From positions 59,542,580 to 59,606,579 of the forward strand of contig OY744529.1 of the NCBI GenBank assembly GCA_963556195.1: a stretch of 64,000 bases of DNA, read 5' to 3'. The notes below the pieces were generated by a model, which saw only the letters and a list, made by a program, of their open reading frames with translations, searched no databases and was not told the origin of the DNA. The translations under genes were made by a program, and so were the position numbers. This DNA is from Sepiola atlantica. Lineage: Eukaryota; Mollusca; Cephalopoda; Sepiida; Sepiolidae. Shown piece by piece: positions 12,118 to 23,730 of the stretch; position 1 is the first letter of the stretch; the number at the start of each line of letters is the position of its first letter.

Positions 12118-12300
12118 TGGCTGCTACTGCTGCTCCTACTAATACAAAAACAATAAACGCATATATACTCAAAAGCTATTTATCTGAATTGTACCAAATT
12201 TCTAATCGAAAAGTCGTGAGATGCTAAGTGCATCATAGGAATCAAAATGATACTACTGCTACTACAAATACTACTACTACTACTACTACTACTATGTTGT
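12040..12300. repeat. Two ~170-bp units each ending in (ACT)n
   Basis: A block resembling AAATTT..GCTATGAAACGC...TCATAAAAATGTTACTACTAC is followed by a diverged second version (AAATTTC...TGAGATGCTAAG...ATCAAAATGATACTACTGC). Each unit ends in a trinucleotide ACT run (about 12085-12117 and 12255-12294). Confidence 0.65.
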
Positions 12301-13199
12301 ATGTAGTAAAATTAAAGGTGCTAATTATGATGCTTAAAGCCTATTAGCCCTCTCGAGGAGCTAGGCAAAAAAGCTGCCTTCTCAGAAGCTTTTTGTCTAG
12401 CACAATTAAAAACTAAGTTGCATATTTTGAGCGCTAGATATTAATATTATGTTTAAGAGTAAATACAGTGTAAGTCAGAAGTAAAGCGGCAGTAAATGTC
12501 GCCTTATTGTAAAATAATGTATTACCGAAATAGCCGTACATTTTATTATTTGAAATAAAAAGATTTCACTGCCCAGTTACTTAATACTCACCCTGTATAT
12601 AAAAAACAATCAATTTATAAAATCGATGTTCTAGTAATTTAATCTTTGCCAACTTTCTTAACTAACCTCAGTCATCTAATCACTAGAGTTCTAAATCCTC
12701 TCTGAGGTAGCCGAGGTTCAATTTGGAACTCAGAACAAATAATTAAATAATTTTACTATGTTTTAATTAATGAGATGTTACAAACAAAATAAAAATCTAC
12801 TAGCTGTACCTATCTAGCGCTGTTGGATATGCAGTGAAGTCATTTTAGTTTTTAACATTTTTATTTGTTTCCACATTTTTTTAACTTATAAAGAAATAAA
12901 ATTTTAGTTGCAAGAGAGACAACCCTTTTCATATTCTTCAATCAAAAATATTAGTTATTGCCCTTAATGATTTTGATTTTTCGGTCATAATTGAAAAATG
13001 TTTCCATTTTACTATTGTCCGAGTAAGACTATATCATTATTTAAAAAATAAACTGTAGCGAAGTACATTATTATAGTGCTAATAAAAATAAATGAAAATT
13101 CGCTAGTCAGAATCCAAGTTTGATATGTCAGCTTAAATGCTATTTAAGTCTAACCTTTTAAATCTCAGAAGATAACTTTATATGTTAGATAAATATATA
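12301..13199. other. Intergenic with repeat scraps
   Basis: At 12345-12365 a CTCTCGAGGAGCTAGGCA string resembles the tail end of the SINE-like family (compare 17858-17878). At about 12798 an ACTAGCTGTACCTATC string is the start of the dispersed AGCTGTACC repeat. No gene. Confidence 0.45.
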
Positions 13200-13850
13200 C
13201 ACAACAGATATTATTATAATGGATGATGCCTATATAATGTCCTATGGAGTGTCCAGTTGAGTGCTCTTCGTTGATCTTTTTTTTTTAATTGTTCTAGGGG
13301 ATCTAAATTATCTTTATTGACATGTATCTCGGGTTCTTTTCTTACTCTAGATCTAGATCCAAAGTTGTTTTCGTTTTCATGTTCCAACTCTTCGGCGGAT
13401 ATCATCAATAGTTTGTTCATTTTCGCTCATTCTTTTTTTTTGTTCGTCATTTTCTGACTCTTCCTGCATTTCTACATCTTCAGATTTCATTGATCTGCAT
13501 GTATGTGCTGCCAATTTTTCTCGAATATTGCCATGTTATGCTCTTTTTATAATAGTAACTGCGTTTTTCTGAATTTGATTCGTTATCTTTTTTGACCAAC
13601 CTATCTCTTTTGTAGAAAATTAAAATGTTATGGAAGATCTGATTTGTATACCCATTAATGCGATAGGATGTCTTCATGCATGTGGAATCGTTCAGTTATC
13701 TAGAACCAATCTGGATATGTAGGATTACATGCTTTTTTAAATAGAGAGAACGCTTTCTCTCTACCATCCCATTGAATTGTGGATGGTAAGGTGGTATCTT
13801 GTATGGGATGCATCCAATACGTATCAGCTCCATATATTGAAAATTTTGCT
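13200..13850 (-). pseudogene. Possible DDE-transposase relic (weak)
   Basis: Minus-strand translation around 13830-13770 contains IPPYHPQFNGM, which resembles the LPPYHPDLNPIE block of Tc1/mariner-like DDE_3 transposases. It is followed by charged, fragmentary frames (13677-13480 and 13420-13214, the second rich in Glu/Lys/Arg). Frames are broken, other catalytic motifs are not visible, and the second frame could be unrelated. A low-confidence call. Confidence 0.2.
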
Positions 13851-15134
13851 TCGGTAATTTTCTGTCTTTGATTACTTTATATCATACCGAGAATGAGTCC
13901 ACTCATATCAAGATGATCTCCTCATCTCTTTAACTTGTGAATAATCTATGTGGACCCTGATCAATGGTTCTACTTTTTGTGGTCACCGGTGAATTTTTCT
14001 TTGTCTGAAATGTTTTATTTCCACACATTTTTTTACATAATCCTCTACTTAATTCGAATATTTAGTCCACAAGGGTTGTACTTTTTGTCTTCTTTAGTTT
14101 TTTTTCTACCACACTGTACACCATCATGTACGCTCAGTAATATTCCTTTATTTTGTAGAGGTACTACTATATCTCCACTGCATATTATAGCATAGTTTAT
14201 GGTTGGTTTGTATCTCGTTATCTGAAGAATCTCTCTGCATGGATGAATTACTCCATATACTTATTTTTGTTTTTATTTTCAATAAATTTGTAGGTGAAAA
14301 ACTAAGAAGATTTGATACTCTAGATTTTATGTTTTAGCGACGCACATCCTCAGGGATATCTTTGTTGTACACAAGGTCGCCATTGTGTGTGTTCGATTAT
14401 CATGACAAACACAAATGTGTGTCGGAAGAAAGGGAAAAATATTGAAAAGAACAGTGGATTCACATACATATACATTTAGGCACAGGTAAACAGTTTATTG
14501 AAGTCAAATGTAAAGGAAGTGATGAGACATGTAATGTAATAAACAAAGGGAGATATACAGACATGAGTACTAAAAAAGATATACATTAAAGTCCCTATAC
14601 AATAAGAAAGAACACATGTCGTCAGGTTCATAGATAGAGAATATGCGTAAGCAATGAATAAGTTAATCTTACTTACATCGTGTTGTTGTTTCTGAGAGTC
14701 TATGCGACTGTGATCAAGAAACATAACCTACAGGCAAAACATACAAGAGTTTTGGCAGGTGTGCTTTGAATATTAAGCCAGTAAGTGAGAGTCTTGTTCT
14801 GAATTTCTTATGCATAGGCAGATCGAGTTTTCTAAAAAGTTTTACAGGAGAGCATGCAGTTTTTTGACAATCCTTTTCTGAGGTTGAATATGAATTCTAA
14901 CGGTGCATTATGTGAATTTAAAATGTCCGTCCTAATAAGAAGTTCTATGCTTTTTCTATGCTCAACACTATTGGTAATTCTTCATTTGTAATTTTTTAAT
15001 AATTTTTTTTACTGCCAATAACTTTCTTGTTGGTTACATTATTGGGTGACCTTCTACTGATATGATTGCTGATACAGAATGTTCGCTCGCACACGTGGTC
15101 AGTGTATGTAAGAAAGCAATGCACGAAACCAAAA
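13851..15134. other. Intergenic, no gene seen
   Basis: Short frames at 13950-14195 and 14476-14724 are hydrophobic low-complexity frames in AT-rich DNA, with no family resemblance. Confidence 0.5.
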
Positions 15135-15315
15135 AATCCGGGAGAAACTTCTACCCCGTCGGCATTACCAGGTAGGGGCGCTTCAGGATATAAATAAACT
15201 AACCCCTTCTCATAGAGAGGTTAAGCCTAAGAGAGTGGACCTCTAGGACCGAACAGAACCATACCTCAGAAGCAAGACCACAGTTACACTGATTGTCGAG
15301 CACGTATCCTCGACT
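15135..15315 (-). mobile_element. SINE-like family, diverged copy
   Basis: Contains the family core CCCCGTCGGCATTACC, GGTAGGGGCGC and a GTGGACCTC block, matching the collinear stretch of the 17855-18175 copy. The end corresponding to the U2-like head is too diverged to judge. Confidence 0.6.
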
Positions 15316-15328
15316 GGTGTAAAATCAC

Positions 15329-15424
15329 TGTATCTAGGTAGATATTATCTAGGTAGATATTTTCTAGATAGATATTATCTAGGTAGATATTATCTAGGTA
15401 GATATTATCTAGGTAGATATTATC
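15329..15424. repeat. 15-bp minisatellite, near-palindromic unit
   Basis: The unit TATCTAGGTAGATAT repeats about six times, with one variant unit (TTTCTAGATAGATAT). Each unit is close to its own reverse complement. Confidence 0.9.
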
Positions 15425-16329
15425 TCTAAGAATTTGCTAATGATTCTAATTCCTTTTTGTTTCTTGCTGTGGACACTTTTTCTTATTTTCTATCGCCATG
15501 TGATATTCTTCCTTTAAATATTTAATATTTTAAATAAGATATCTCGTTGCGGTTTGATTCACATTTTTTGCTCATTTATGGTCAAGTTGGTTGGTTTAAA
15601 TTATTCAAAATTTGCTTCCTTTTGTTTTTTTAATTCTTCTTTAGTGAACGTTTCCACACCCAGAACATATATTTTTCTGAGATTTTTATCTTTCCCAATG
15701 AAATCTTTCTAACTGCCTTTAGAAAAAATATGGATGGAATGTCTATGCCAAATGGTAAATGAATCCACTTTAGTAAACCTATTGTATTGTTCATAGTACA
15801 GAAATCTGGTTGCATACAGATTTTAAGATTTATTTTTGCAAAATACTTCATTCTTGTCAATTCATGACTTAGAGTTTCCATATTTTGCAATGGAAACGAA
15901 TCTGAGAAAATGTTTCTAGTTCCCCTCTATCTTGTAATCTCAACATATTTTTTATCCCCATAGGACTTTTTTTTAAGGCTACAGTGAAAAACAATTATTA
16001 TGACTTTAGGAAGCTTTTTCTAATATTCTTTGCTCATTTTTTTTTTCAATTTGACCTCTTCCATGTTTCTACATGCCCTGGTTAGTCCAGCATTTTTATG
16101 TTTGTATCGGCGAGGCCATATTATTATGAAGTCTTACTTCATGTCGTCTGGTGACAGACATGTACTGGTCTCTGCATAGAAGTCGGCTGCCTGCTTATGT
16201 TAGACTAGAGTCTACTTTTTATAGTTGTACAATTATTTGCATATAACACTACATAATGTTTATAACATGGCTCCAGTGACCACAATCAGCAACATTATCT
16301 GTTATTTTTGTGTCTTTGTGAGTTATCTA
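15425..16329. other. Intergenic, no gene seen
   Basis: The minus-strand frame at 15630-15890 (86 residues) has no recognisable domain; T-rich surroundings make a chance frame likely. Confidence 0.5.
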
Positions 16330-16790
16330 TTTAATAATGAGATCGTCCGACCATCAAAAATGATGATTGGTGATTAATTTGATGTCGATAAGGTAAACAA
16401 TTTCGACTTTATCCATGAATTGTTCCAAAATAAAATGATGTCGTACTGTTGACTAAAGCAGTACAATTTTAAATAAATAGATTAAAAAGATGACATCATT
16501 GATTTGAAGGATATTTGTCCGACAATTATTTTTACAGTAAGAAGACAGAGAATATTTATTTTGAAAATAATTAAATTTCTACAATTTTAAATAAATAGAT
16601 TAAAAAGATGACATCATTGATTTGAAGAATATTTGGCTGACAATTATTTTTACAGTAAGAAGACTGAGAATATTTATTTTGAAAATAATTAAATTTATAC
16701 AATTTTAAATGAATAAATAAATAAAGAAGAAATATTCGTTTATTTATTTAAAGAATGTTTAGCTGATAATAATAATTATTTCTAATAGAC
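16330..16790 (+). repeat. Dispersed repeat B, copy 2, with internal 118-bp tandem duplication
   Basis: Reverse-complementary to 8960-9285. Within it, a unit beginning ACAATTTTAAATAAATAG starts at 16463, again at 16581, and partially at 16699, so the period is 118 bp. The two full units differ at only a few positions (for example GGATATTTGTCC versus GAATATTTGGCT). Copy 1 has only one unit, so the duplication arose in this copy or its lineage. Confidence 0.85.
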
Positions 16791-17854
16791 ATTTTTTACT
16801 TCAAAAGGAATATTAGTATTAACAGATTGTTGTAGAGAGCGCCGTGGAATTTTTATGAGATCCCAATAATAAATCCTTATTATCACAAAACACTACCAGC
16901 AACACTATTATTATCAGCAACACCATCATTATCATTGTCAGTGTTTGATTGATTTATATATGTACTAGCTGAATCATTTGTTATAGAGTTAACTACAATC
17001 TAACAAAAGAGAATCTCTTAAATCTCTTTATAGTTGTTCATTAAACAGAGTATTAACCTTTAATATTAATAGTTGGCCTGTAACGAGATTACCTCGGGGT
17101 TATCGAAAAAGCAGAATGATAAATAAGAATTATAACCTGCACGGTAAATAGGTATAGGTCAGGGGTTAGGGTAGACGTCGCATTTGGAATGCGACTGTGA
17201 TTGTTTTGATAATTGTAAGATAAGACATTTTATTGTTTGTATTTTGAGGTATGGTAATTTGGAAAATGTATCAGAATTACGTCACTGAAAGAGAGAGAAT
17301 CGGACAAAAACAGAGAAAGAGACATACGATCGAAATAAGCAGACGTTCCACCGTGTTCTCCCTACAGCTGTGGTTGGGGAGTTTACTGTATATGTAAAAC
17401 TGAGTGTACCCAGAGAATGTCGACATTCTACTAAAACAAAGTGTAAGCAATGACAAACTTTTCTTATTTCGATTCTTTATTTCTTCTACAACACCTTTCG
17501 CATTTTGGCATCAGTAAAAAACAGAGCTACATGTCCCAGAATTGGTTCATAATACTGAAACACCTTGCAATTATTTAATAAGTACAGGGGAGAAGTACAA
17601 AAATACTTCAAAGCGATTTCAAATATACTGTTTTGCTTCATATTTCGTGTAGTCACTGATCCAAAAATATTGACGCCTTGAGGCTTCACCATTTGACACG
17701 GTGATATACTCAAAAGTGAATATCTTTACGAAAGGTTTAATGTTTTATTAATTTATACTTGCTCCTTGAGTGGCGGCTGTACACTATCTGGGTATGCCAA
17801 TTTCCATCTTTACCTACCTTCTACTTATTTATAGTTAGTACAAAGAAGTATTAT
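16791..17854. other. Intergenic, no gene seen
   Basis: The minus-strand frame at 17486-17713 has no recognisable features. One TTAGGG-like GGGGTTAGGG string lies near 17162. Confidence 0.5.
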
Positions 17855-18175
17855 TTACTCCTCTCCAGGAGTTAGGCACAAGGCCAATTTTATCCTACCC
17901 CCACAAGTAAGATGTGACCCAAGGTCGGGTCGGAAAGTGGGGTTTGAAAAGCCAGCGCTCGAGAGGTGAGCACTCTGGCCATTTAAAAATTGCCTGGGCA
18001 GCCCCGTCGGCATTCCCCGGTAGGGGCGCCTCAGACAGTAAGCAATAAACTTACTCCTCCCCAAAGAGGGGAGGCAAAGCCTGGGAGTGTGGACCTCCTA
18101 GAACTGCACAGGACAGGCGTGCAGTATCCATCGGAACAGATACTACACTTTGATCTTAGCCAAAAGGCCAAGAAG
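17855..18175 (-). mobile_element. SINE-like element with U2 snRNA-derived head
   Basis: In the minus sense the element starts at 18175 with a U2 snRNA 5'-end sequence (18134-18175). It then runs through a GGAGGTCC.CACTCCCAGGC block, a hairpin-prone CCTCCCCTCTTTGGGGAGG block, and GGCGCCCCTACCGGGG. It continues through GGCTGCCCAGGCAATTTTTAA to a CTCCTGGAGAGG tail near 17860. Other copies in this window lie at 10755, 15135, 29029 and 58125. Non-autonomous; presumably mobilised by a LINE, though no matching LINE tail was identified. Confidence 0.75.
18134..18175 (-). ncRNA. U2 snRNA 5'-end fragment (nt ~5-46), not a functional gene
   Basis: The minus strand reads CTTCTTGGCCTTTTGGCTAA, then GATCAAAGTGTAGTATCTGT and TC. 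This matches the highly conserved 5' end of metazoan U2 snRNA over 42 nt with one change (CTTCTTGG for CTTCTCGG). It includes the GTGTAGTATCTGTTC stretch that contains the branch-point recognition sequence. The rest of U2 (stem IIa onward, Sm site, stems III-IV) is absent and is replaced by SINE body. It is not a functional U2 gene. Confidence 0.85.
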
Positions 18176-19777
18176 AATTTAATGAAAAATAATTGCTACT
18201 ATGTATTTGCGTCAGAGAGTAAGTAACTACCATGAATGTATTTACGTATTATTTTATTGGCAAAAACATTAGAAAAGAAATATTACTAAAAAGCGCATCC
18301 CATAATTTTTCCCAACTTCCAAGCGAAAACACACTCCAGCTTGAGTGTTAATTTTATTTTGAAAAGGAGGTATACATCGAAAATTTAAAAAAAAAATACA
18401 CCATTCATACCATCCTGATTCGACACATGACTTTAGTAAATAAATATTTAATTGAAAATTGTTGAATTCGTCAATATTGTCATTTGATCTGTTAATCTTG
18501 TCTCGTATACAACAGTGTTTTTAACCAAATAACATCGTCACTGCTTCAAAATATTCAACTTTTTATACACTATGCACAATGCTTCAAGCAAACTACAACA
18601 TCCTTGGATTAGAAATTCTATTTTTAATAAAACATAATTGGATTTGAACTAATACTGAATACCGTTTAGGTCTACTGTTTTGCAAAATATAAAAATATGC
18701 AACTTAGTTTTAAAACGAAATATTATTTATGTAATATTTTTATGTTATTATGTAATGTTAATTTCTTTAAATTTATAAAACACGTATCCAGTGCTTAAAA
18801 ATACTTTAGACTTAGGTGAGATTCGCGCTCTGGTACTGACATCGTAAAAATACTGTCTTGTTAATGTGTACTCTGCCTATTCATTTTTTGTCAACCAATC
18901 ACATGTTTCTATTTGCATATACACACACAAACTCTCAAATCACCATAAATGTTTAATAGTATATAGATTATAAATCAAGGTAAATACTGATATATTGTGT
19001 GTACATAGACCTTCTAAAATCTTTTCTGTCTTTTTATAGGAGAAATCGTTCAATATCAATAGGCTTAGTGTTATCATTTTATATGAATAGTATTGACAAA
19101 TTACATACACTGGTCACTTATTAGTTCAGCATTATCTCCTCATACTCGACTACTTGTGAAAGGCCACTTCAGAGTCGAATTTAATTGGCTTAAAAATTAT
19201 TACTACTATAATATCCTTTGACTTATATATTTAGTATTTACTTGCTCTACTGCTATCATCATTATTATTACTGGTGTTTTATTATTCAGGTTTCTTAATG
19301 TTACAACCGTTGCTCTACATAAGAATTGTCTTATTGTCTTAGGCAGCGTTTGTGATTATAAGTATTTCTTCTTAGATGAATAAAATCAATTGGTATGTTG
19401 TTACAGATGAAAAATTCCCATTTCCTAAGAAGTTGATAAATAAAATACGCAATAAGTGACGTCAACATCGGAATTATTTATTTTTGTTTTTAGTATTTAA
19501 CCTTCTATTGGTTTCTTTATTTCTGATTTCCATTTTGTTTTTCACATGTATTTTCTCCTATATTTACACACCCATCATCGGCCAAGGGTAACAATACACA
19601 AGGGATCCTCACTGTAACCATCCAAAGTTACTGGCATTCTCTATTAACTTATTATTAATGAGATTATTGCTTACAGAACCAACATTTTTATTCTAAGAAA
19701 AAGCTAGCTGTAAATAAGATTTTATGATAAAAGAAAAAGAAAAAATTAATAGCTTCCTATTAATTTTAAAACATATA

Positions 19778-19809
<32 letters not shown>

Positions 19810-21329
19810 CATTAATTGAATGACATAATAAAATGAGAAATTAATCAGATTTTATTAAAGTTCAAAAACAGGGAGTGATATTGCGTCCTTAACTCATGAG
19901 TTTTCAAAGAAAATCTTCTCCTCAGATGACCATTACTGCAAGTACATTACTGCAAGTAATAAAATTTAGTTTTGAAAAAATATAAAAATATATAAAAAAT
20001 ACATAAAAGTATATAAAGCATCAAATATATTGGCAAAAAAACACACTTTTTTGTTAAACTTATATAGTTCATTTAAGTCATAACGTTTAAAACAATTTCA
20101 AGAAAGATGTCTAAGAAGTCGATTAAAAAAACAATCCAAGTAGTGAATGGTAGTCCAAAAACGAAAAAGTTATCCGGGCGGGAAATTTGTTTGCTGTCGA
20201 TGCAGTAGATGACAGTGAAAAGTGTATTCAGGGTGTATGCAAATTAATAAAACGATAGAGAAAACAAAATCACATATAATGTTCAGAAGACTCACTGGGT
20301 GTTGAATATAACTTTAAATATTTTATTTTTCATTTTCTAATCCCTATCTTTAACAATTGTTTTTTTTGATCGGATCTTACTGCAAATTTCTACTCCATCA
20401 CATTTTTTCTATATATACGTCAGATCAGGAAGTTATGGTTTGCACAACTCCTACTATCAGCTCATAAGAACCATTAATTGGACATTATAATATTCAACAG
20501 ATGGAGTTACCTTCGCTAGACGCTTAAATGAACTAATCATGGCATGTTTTCATTCGTTTTCTTTTTACTAAAGCATAGTCTAATTCAATAAAAGTTGCTG
20601 TATTGAAAGATTTCGACTTATGGACGATTTTGAAACTTGTAAATGTTTTTTTTATAATGTATGCTTTAATTAAATCATCTATTTTATTTTTAATAAGTTC
20701 GATGTAGGAACGAAATTCGATGTTGATATTTATAGTATATGTTTTATTTGTTATTAAAGAATGGTGTAATTATGTAAATAGTAATTTTTAAAAGAGGACG
20801 ATTCATGTAAATTGGTTCCTTTTTAAGAAAGCCGACCTAGTGGCAAGAGTCGGTGCTGATCCTTGTAATTTTCTTTCTTTACTAAAGCACGTTGCAAGTA
20901 AAATGTTCTAAAAAGGCAAAATTAGGAGTGAAAGTCGATTTCGATATTTTATGGTAAAATCTTTTTTATTTGATAGTTTCGACGTTGTTAAAAGTGAAAT
21001 GGAATATCTTACCTGCTTTCACACAAATAAATAGTAGTTTTTGTCTTTTTAAAATTGTTGTGGAAAATTTGGGATGTTATTTTGTGTAGTCGTGCTAAAA
21101 AGTATGCAATATTTTGTATTCAAGAAATGATCAGAAACTGACAATGTCAGTGATAATAAGACATATAAGCATTAGTACTCTCCTTAGACGTTTAATATGA
21201 CATGGTGTTTGTAAAAACGAAAGTCTCTTGTTTTAACAGAGGAGAAACATTATAAGATTATGTTATGTTTGACACTGGTTATGGAAAAAGTGTGACGTCA
21301 CATTAATTGTGTCAGGCGCGTTTTGCAGT
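18176..21329. other. Intergenic, no gene seen
   Basis: About 3.1 kb of AT-rich sequence without long frames. It contains one microsatellite (19772-19810). No transposon motif recognised. Confidence 0.55.
19772..19810. repeat. (AT)n microsatellite
   Basis: AT run with one ATGT interruption. Confidence 0.95.
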
Positions 21330-21570
21330 ATGAAGATGAGGAGGTAAGAGGAAAGGAACAGAGAGAGTTTTGTCTTCTTTTTCTCATCGATTAGTTTTGT
21401 CTTCCTTTTCTTCGATAGAGAGGGAGAATTTTGTCTTCTTATCGATTAGTTTTGTCTTCTTTTTATTATTTATTCGTTTTGAATTAAATTGCGAAGCGAT
21501 AGCAATCAAGAGAAGCCAGCTAGTATATAATATAAATGTACTGTCTTTGTCTGTCTGTATCTTTATCAGG
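21330..21570 (+). repeat. Dispersed repeat C, copy 1
   Basis: Matches the reverse complement of 49420-49560: shared TATCGATTAGTT, AATTGCGAAGCGATAGCAA and GAAGCCAGCTA strings, with a TTTTGTCT-rich upstream part. This copy also shows an internal doubling of the ATCGATTAGTTTTGTCTTC segment. It ends in a CTGTCTGTATC-type simple tail, which suggests the 3' end of a retroposon. Confidence 0.65.
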
Positions 21571-22496
21571 GATTTAATTGAAAACAAAGCCTCATACGAA
21601 GATCAAACATTTTGCTTTTCTTAAGTAAAATCTTACGACGAATCCAATGGTAGTATTAATTTAGCATTACGGTTGCTTTTTTACAATAATATGGCATATA
21701 GACATGTCCTGCCGTAGTTTATTTTACTTTCCTTTTGTTTCACACATTTTATCTCATCGTTTGTTCTTCTGCTGTTTTTCCACATTCACTGCTTTCGTCT
21801 AATGCATATTATTGACATTTATGTCACTTATTTGAAACTATATATTATACTCTACAGCGATACTCCTGTAGAGGAGTGTTTCTTGCTTTGTTTTGGTGAA
21901 GTATATTAACGTATGTGCTGTATGTTGTATATTGGATTTGAAATAGACGAAATATGTTCATTTAGTATAGACAACTTTTGTGGCAGGCAAAAATAAAGTT
22001 AGGTAAGACATATATGTGAAAGTGTTCAAAGAATCCAATGAACGTTCTAGAGGGGAAAAGCTATTTTGTCTGTATGGAGAACTTGAGTACTCATGTTGAT
22101 TTCAGCTATCGCCGTATGTGCTTACGTGTATGTAAATAGAATAGGTATGAAGATGTGTGTATATATTAGCGTGTCTGTTTCTGTTAGGGAGTATGAGTCT
22201 TAGAATTTTTGTGTATGTGCTTCGCTGGGCGCACAGTAGTTTGTGAATGTCTCTTGTCATGTGTGTTGCCGAGGACCTTTTTCCCCAAAGGGCCTAGCCA
22301 AGATTTTGTCATGCGCATGTGTGTTGTTTCTGAAATAAAATACGAAAAGGGAAGAAAAACGTGGTTTTGGGGATTTTATATTACGCTTGAGATTTGAAAA
22401 GTGAATATCCTCACTTCTTTGACTGTCTGAAAGAAACTGCTTATTTTTTTAATGATAATTTTCCTGACAATATTTTTTGATCATATTCTGAAACAT
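21571..22496. other. Intergenic, no gene seen
   Basis: The short frame at 22209-22397 has no recognisable domain. Confidence 0.5.
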
Positions 22497-22915
22497 TAAA
22501 AAAAATATTCACTGTTAACCAAAGGAAGAGTCTATCAGGCATATGCACACAGCGTAATGTGTGGAAGTGAAACCTGGTCAATGACGGTTGAGGACATGCG
22601 TTGCATGAAGAGAAATCTTATGAGAATGATATGATGGATGTGTAATGTGAGTCTTAAGGTGTCTGGAGATGTGTGTAGAACAGGAAACTTCGATAGTATG
22701 GCCACCTTTTTGGGTTAGTAGATGTAGAACTGTTGAGATAACAGGGTCAGTTCAGAGGGGAAGGCCAAGGAAAACATGGGAGGTATGTGAAGGATGGACT
22801 TGAGAGAAAGACGGATACATAAAGACCTGGCAAGAAATAGGTTAGTTTGAAAGTCAGTTTCTAAAAGCCGACCAACACATGGCAGCATGTAAAACAAACG
22901 TTAAACCTACGATTA
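22497..22915 (+). pseudogene. RTE/L2-like non-LTR ORF2 C-terminus
   Basis: In mixed frames it reads VYQAYAHSVMCGSETWSMT, MKRNLMRMI and RGRPRKTWEVC. It then continues with a KTWQEIG segment and LKADQHMA just before a trinucleotide tail. The order CGSETW...GRPRKTW... is the standard C-terminal end of RTE/L2-like endonuclease-RT proteins. Several stops and shifts make it dead, and the catalytic part is missing. Confidence 0.7.
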
Positions 22916-22979
22916 TGATGATGATGTTGATGATGATGATGATCATCATCATGATCATGATCATGATCATGATAATGAT
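22916..22979. repeat. (ATG)n/(ATC)n/TGATCA simple tail
   Basis: A trinucleotide run directly follows the LINE 3' end and turns into repeated TGATCA/CATGATCATG palindromes. It is plausibly the element's 3' microsatellite tail, expanded. Confidence 0.8.
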
Positions 22980-23494
22980 ACTGACATTTTATTTTATTTT
23001 AACTACTTTCACCTTGTCATCTTTGGTAGTAAACTCTTTTATCTAACAAAGAATTCTGACACGTTCGCAATACATGATTGACTATCTTTTGTTAAAGTCT
23101 TCGCAGTATTTTGATTGGCTTAGTGAAAACATAAAGGCTTTGAGTTGATAAAATGTCTGTCTACATAGACATTTTATCAATTGTAACGTTTGTTTATCAA
23201 GCGGCTGTATAATGTCAAAGGTTTTTTTCATTTGGTTGGATATAGGAAATGGTATTCAATTAAGGCACACCTAACGGAAAAGATAAATAAAAACAAATTA
23301 TGTCTGGTTTACAACTGAATAATGCAAGGTCTGCAGGCATACTAAAATAAAAAATGGGTCACATTTTTATCGGCATTGTGTTCGAGACAAATTTGACACT
23401 TTTTAGAAAATAAAAAAAACGTCATATATTCGCCAATATTTGATGTATTCTCAAAATTACAAGTGAATCTAGGAGAAAATTTTTGCCGAATACA
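22980..23494. other. Intergenic with a perfect hairpin
   Basis: No gene. It contains a perfect 14-bp inverted repeat (23145-23158 and 23167-23180). Confidence 0.6.
23145..23180. repeat. Perfect 14-bp inverted repeat, 8-nt loop
   Basis: TTGATAAAATGTCT is followed after GTCTACAT by its exact reverse complement. Non-coding; could be a palindromic scar or a short hairpin. Confidence 0.9.
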
Positions 23495-23730
23495 GCTCAC
23501 TTGAAGAAGCCACCCTGAGGCTCGAACACGACCTCCAGGCGGGACTTGCACCTGAAGCCCCCTGCGTTCACAGTATCGTTTGAGAGACGGTTGAACACCA
23601 GTTTCATTCCGGTAATCAGCTCGTCCATCGTGTTACAGGCAAAACGGTTGGTTTCTTTCTCATCTGCACCACACACATAATAGTCCATAGGGTTGTAATC
23701 AAGTGAGTTCGGAAGGGCAGTTTTTGGAAC
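23495..23730 (-). pseudogene. Mariner-type transposase C-terminal fragment
   Basis: The minus-strand frame (23688 to 23497) has MDYYVCGADEKETNR, then NTMDELITGMK and FRCKSRLEVVFEPQGGF. Just upstream lies an NSLDYNP segment. The pattern P..LD.NP(L/M)DYYVWG...ETNR...R.R...V(V/I)....G.F is the end of the DDE/D domain of Tc1/mariner-superfamily transposases. It includes the third catalytic acidic position (D of the LD.NP block). The first two catalytic Asp residues are absent, and the conserved Trp of YVWG is Cys here. Confidence 0.75.

Noticed and set aside
18134..18175. Functional U2 snRNA gene
   Set aside because: Only the first ~46 nt are present. The Sm site, later stems and a proximal promoter arrangement are missing, and it is fused to a repeat body.
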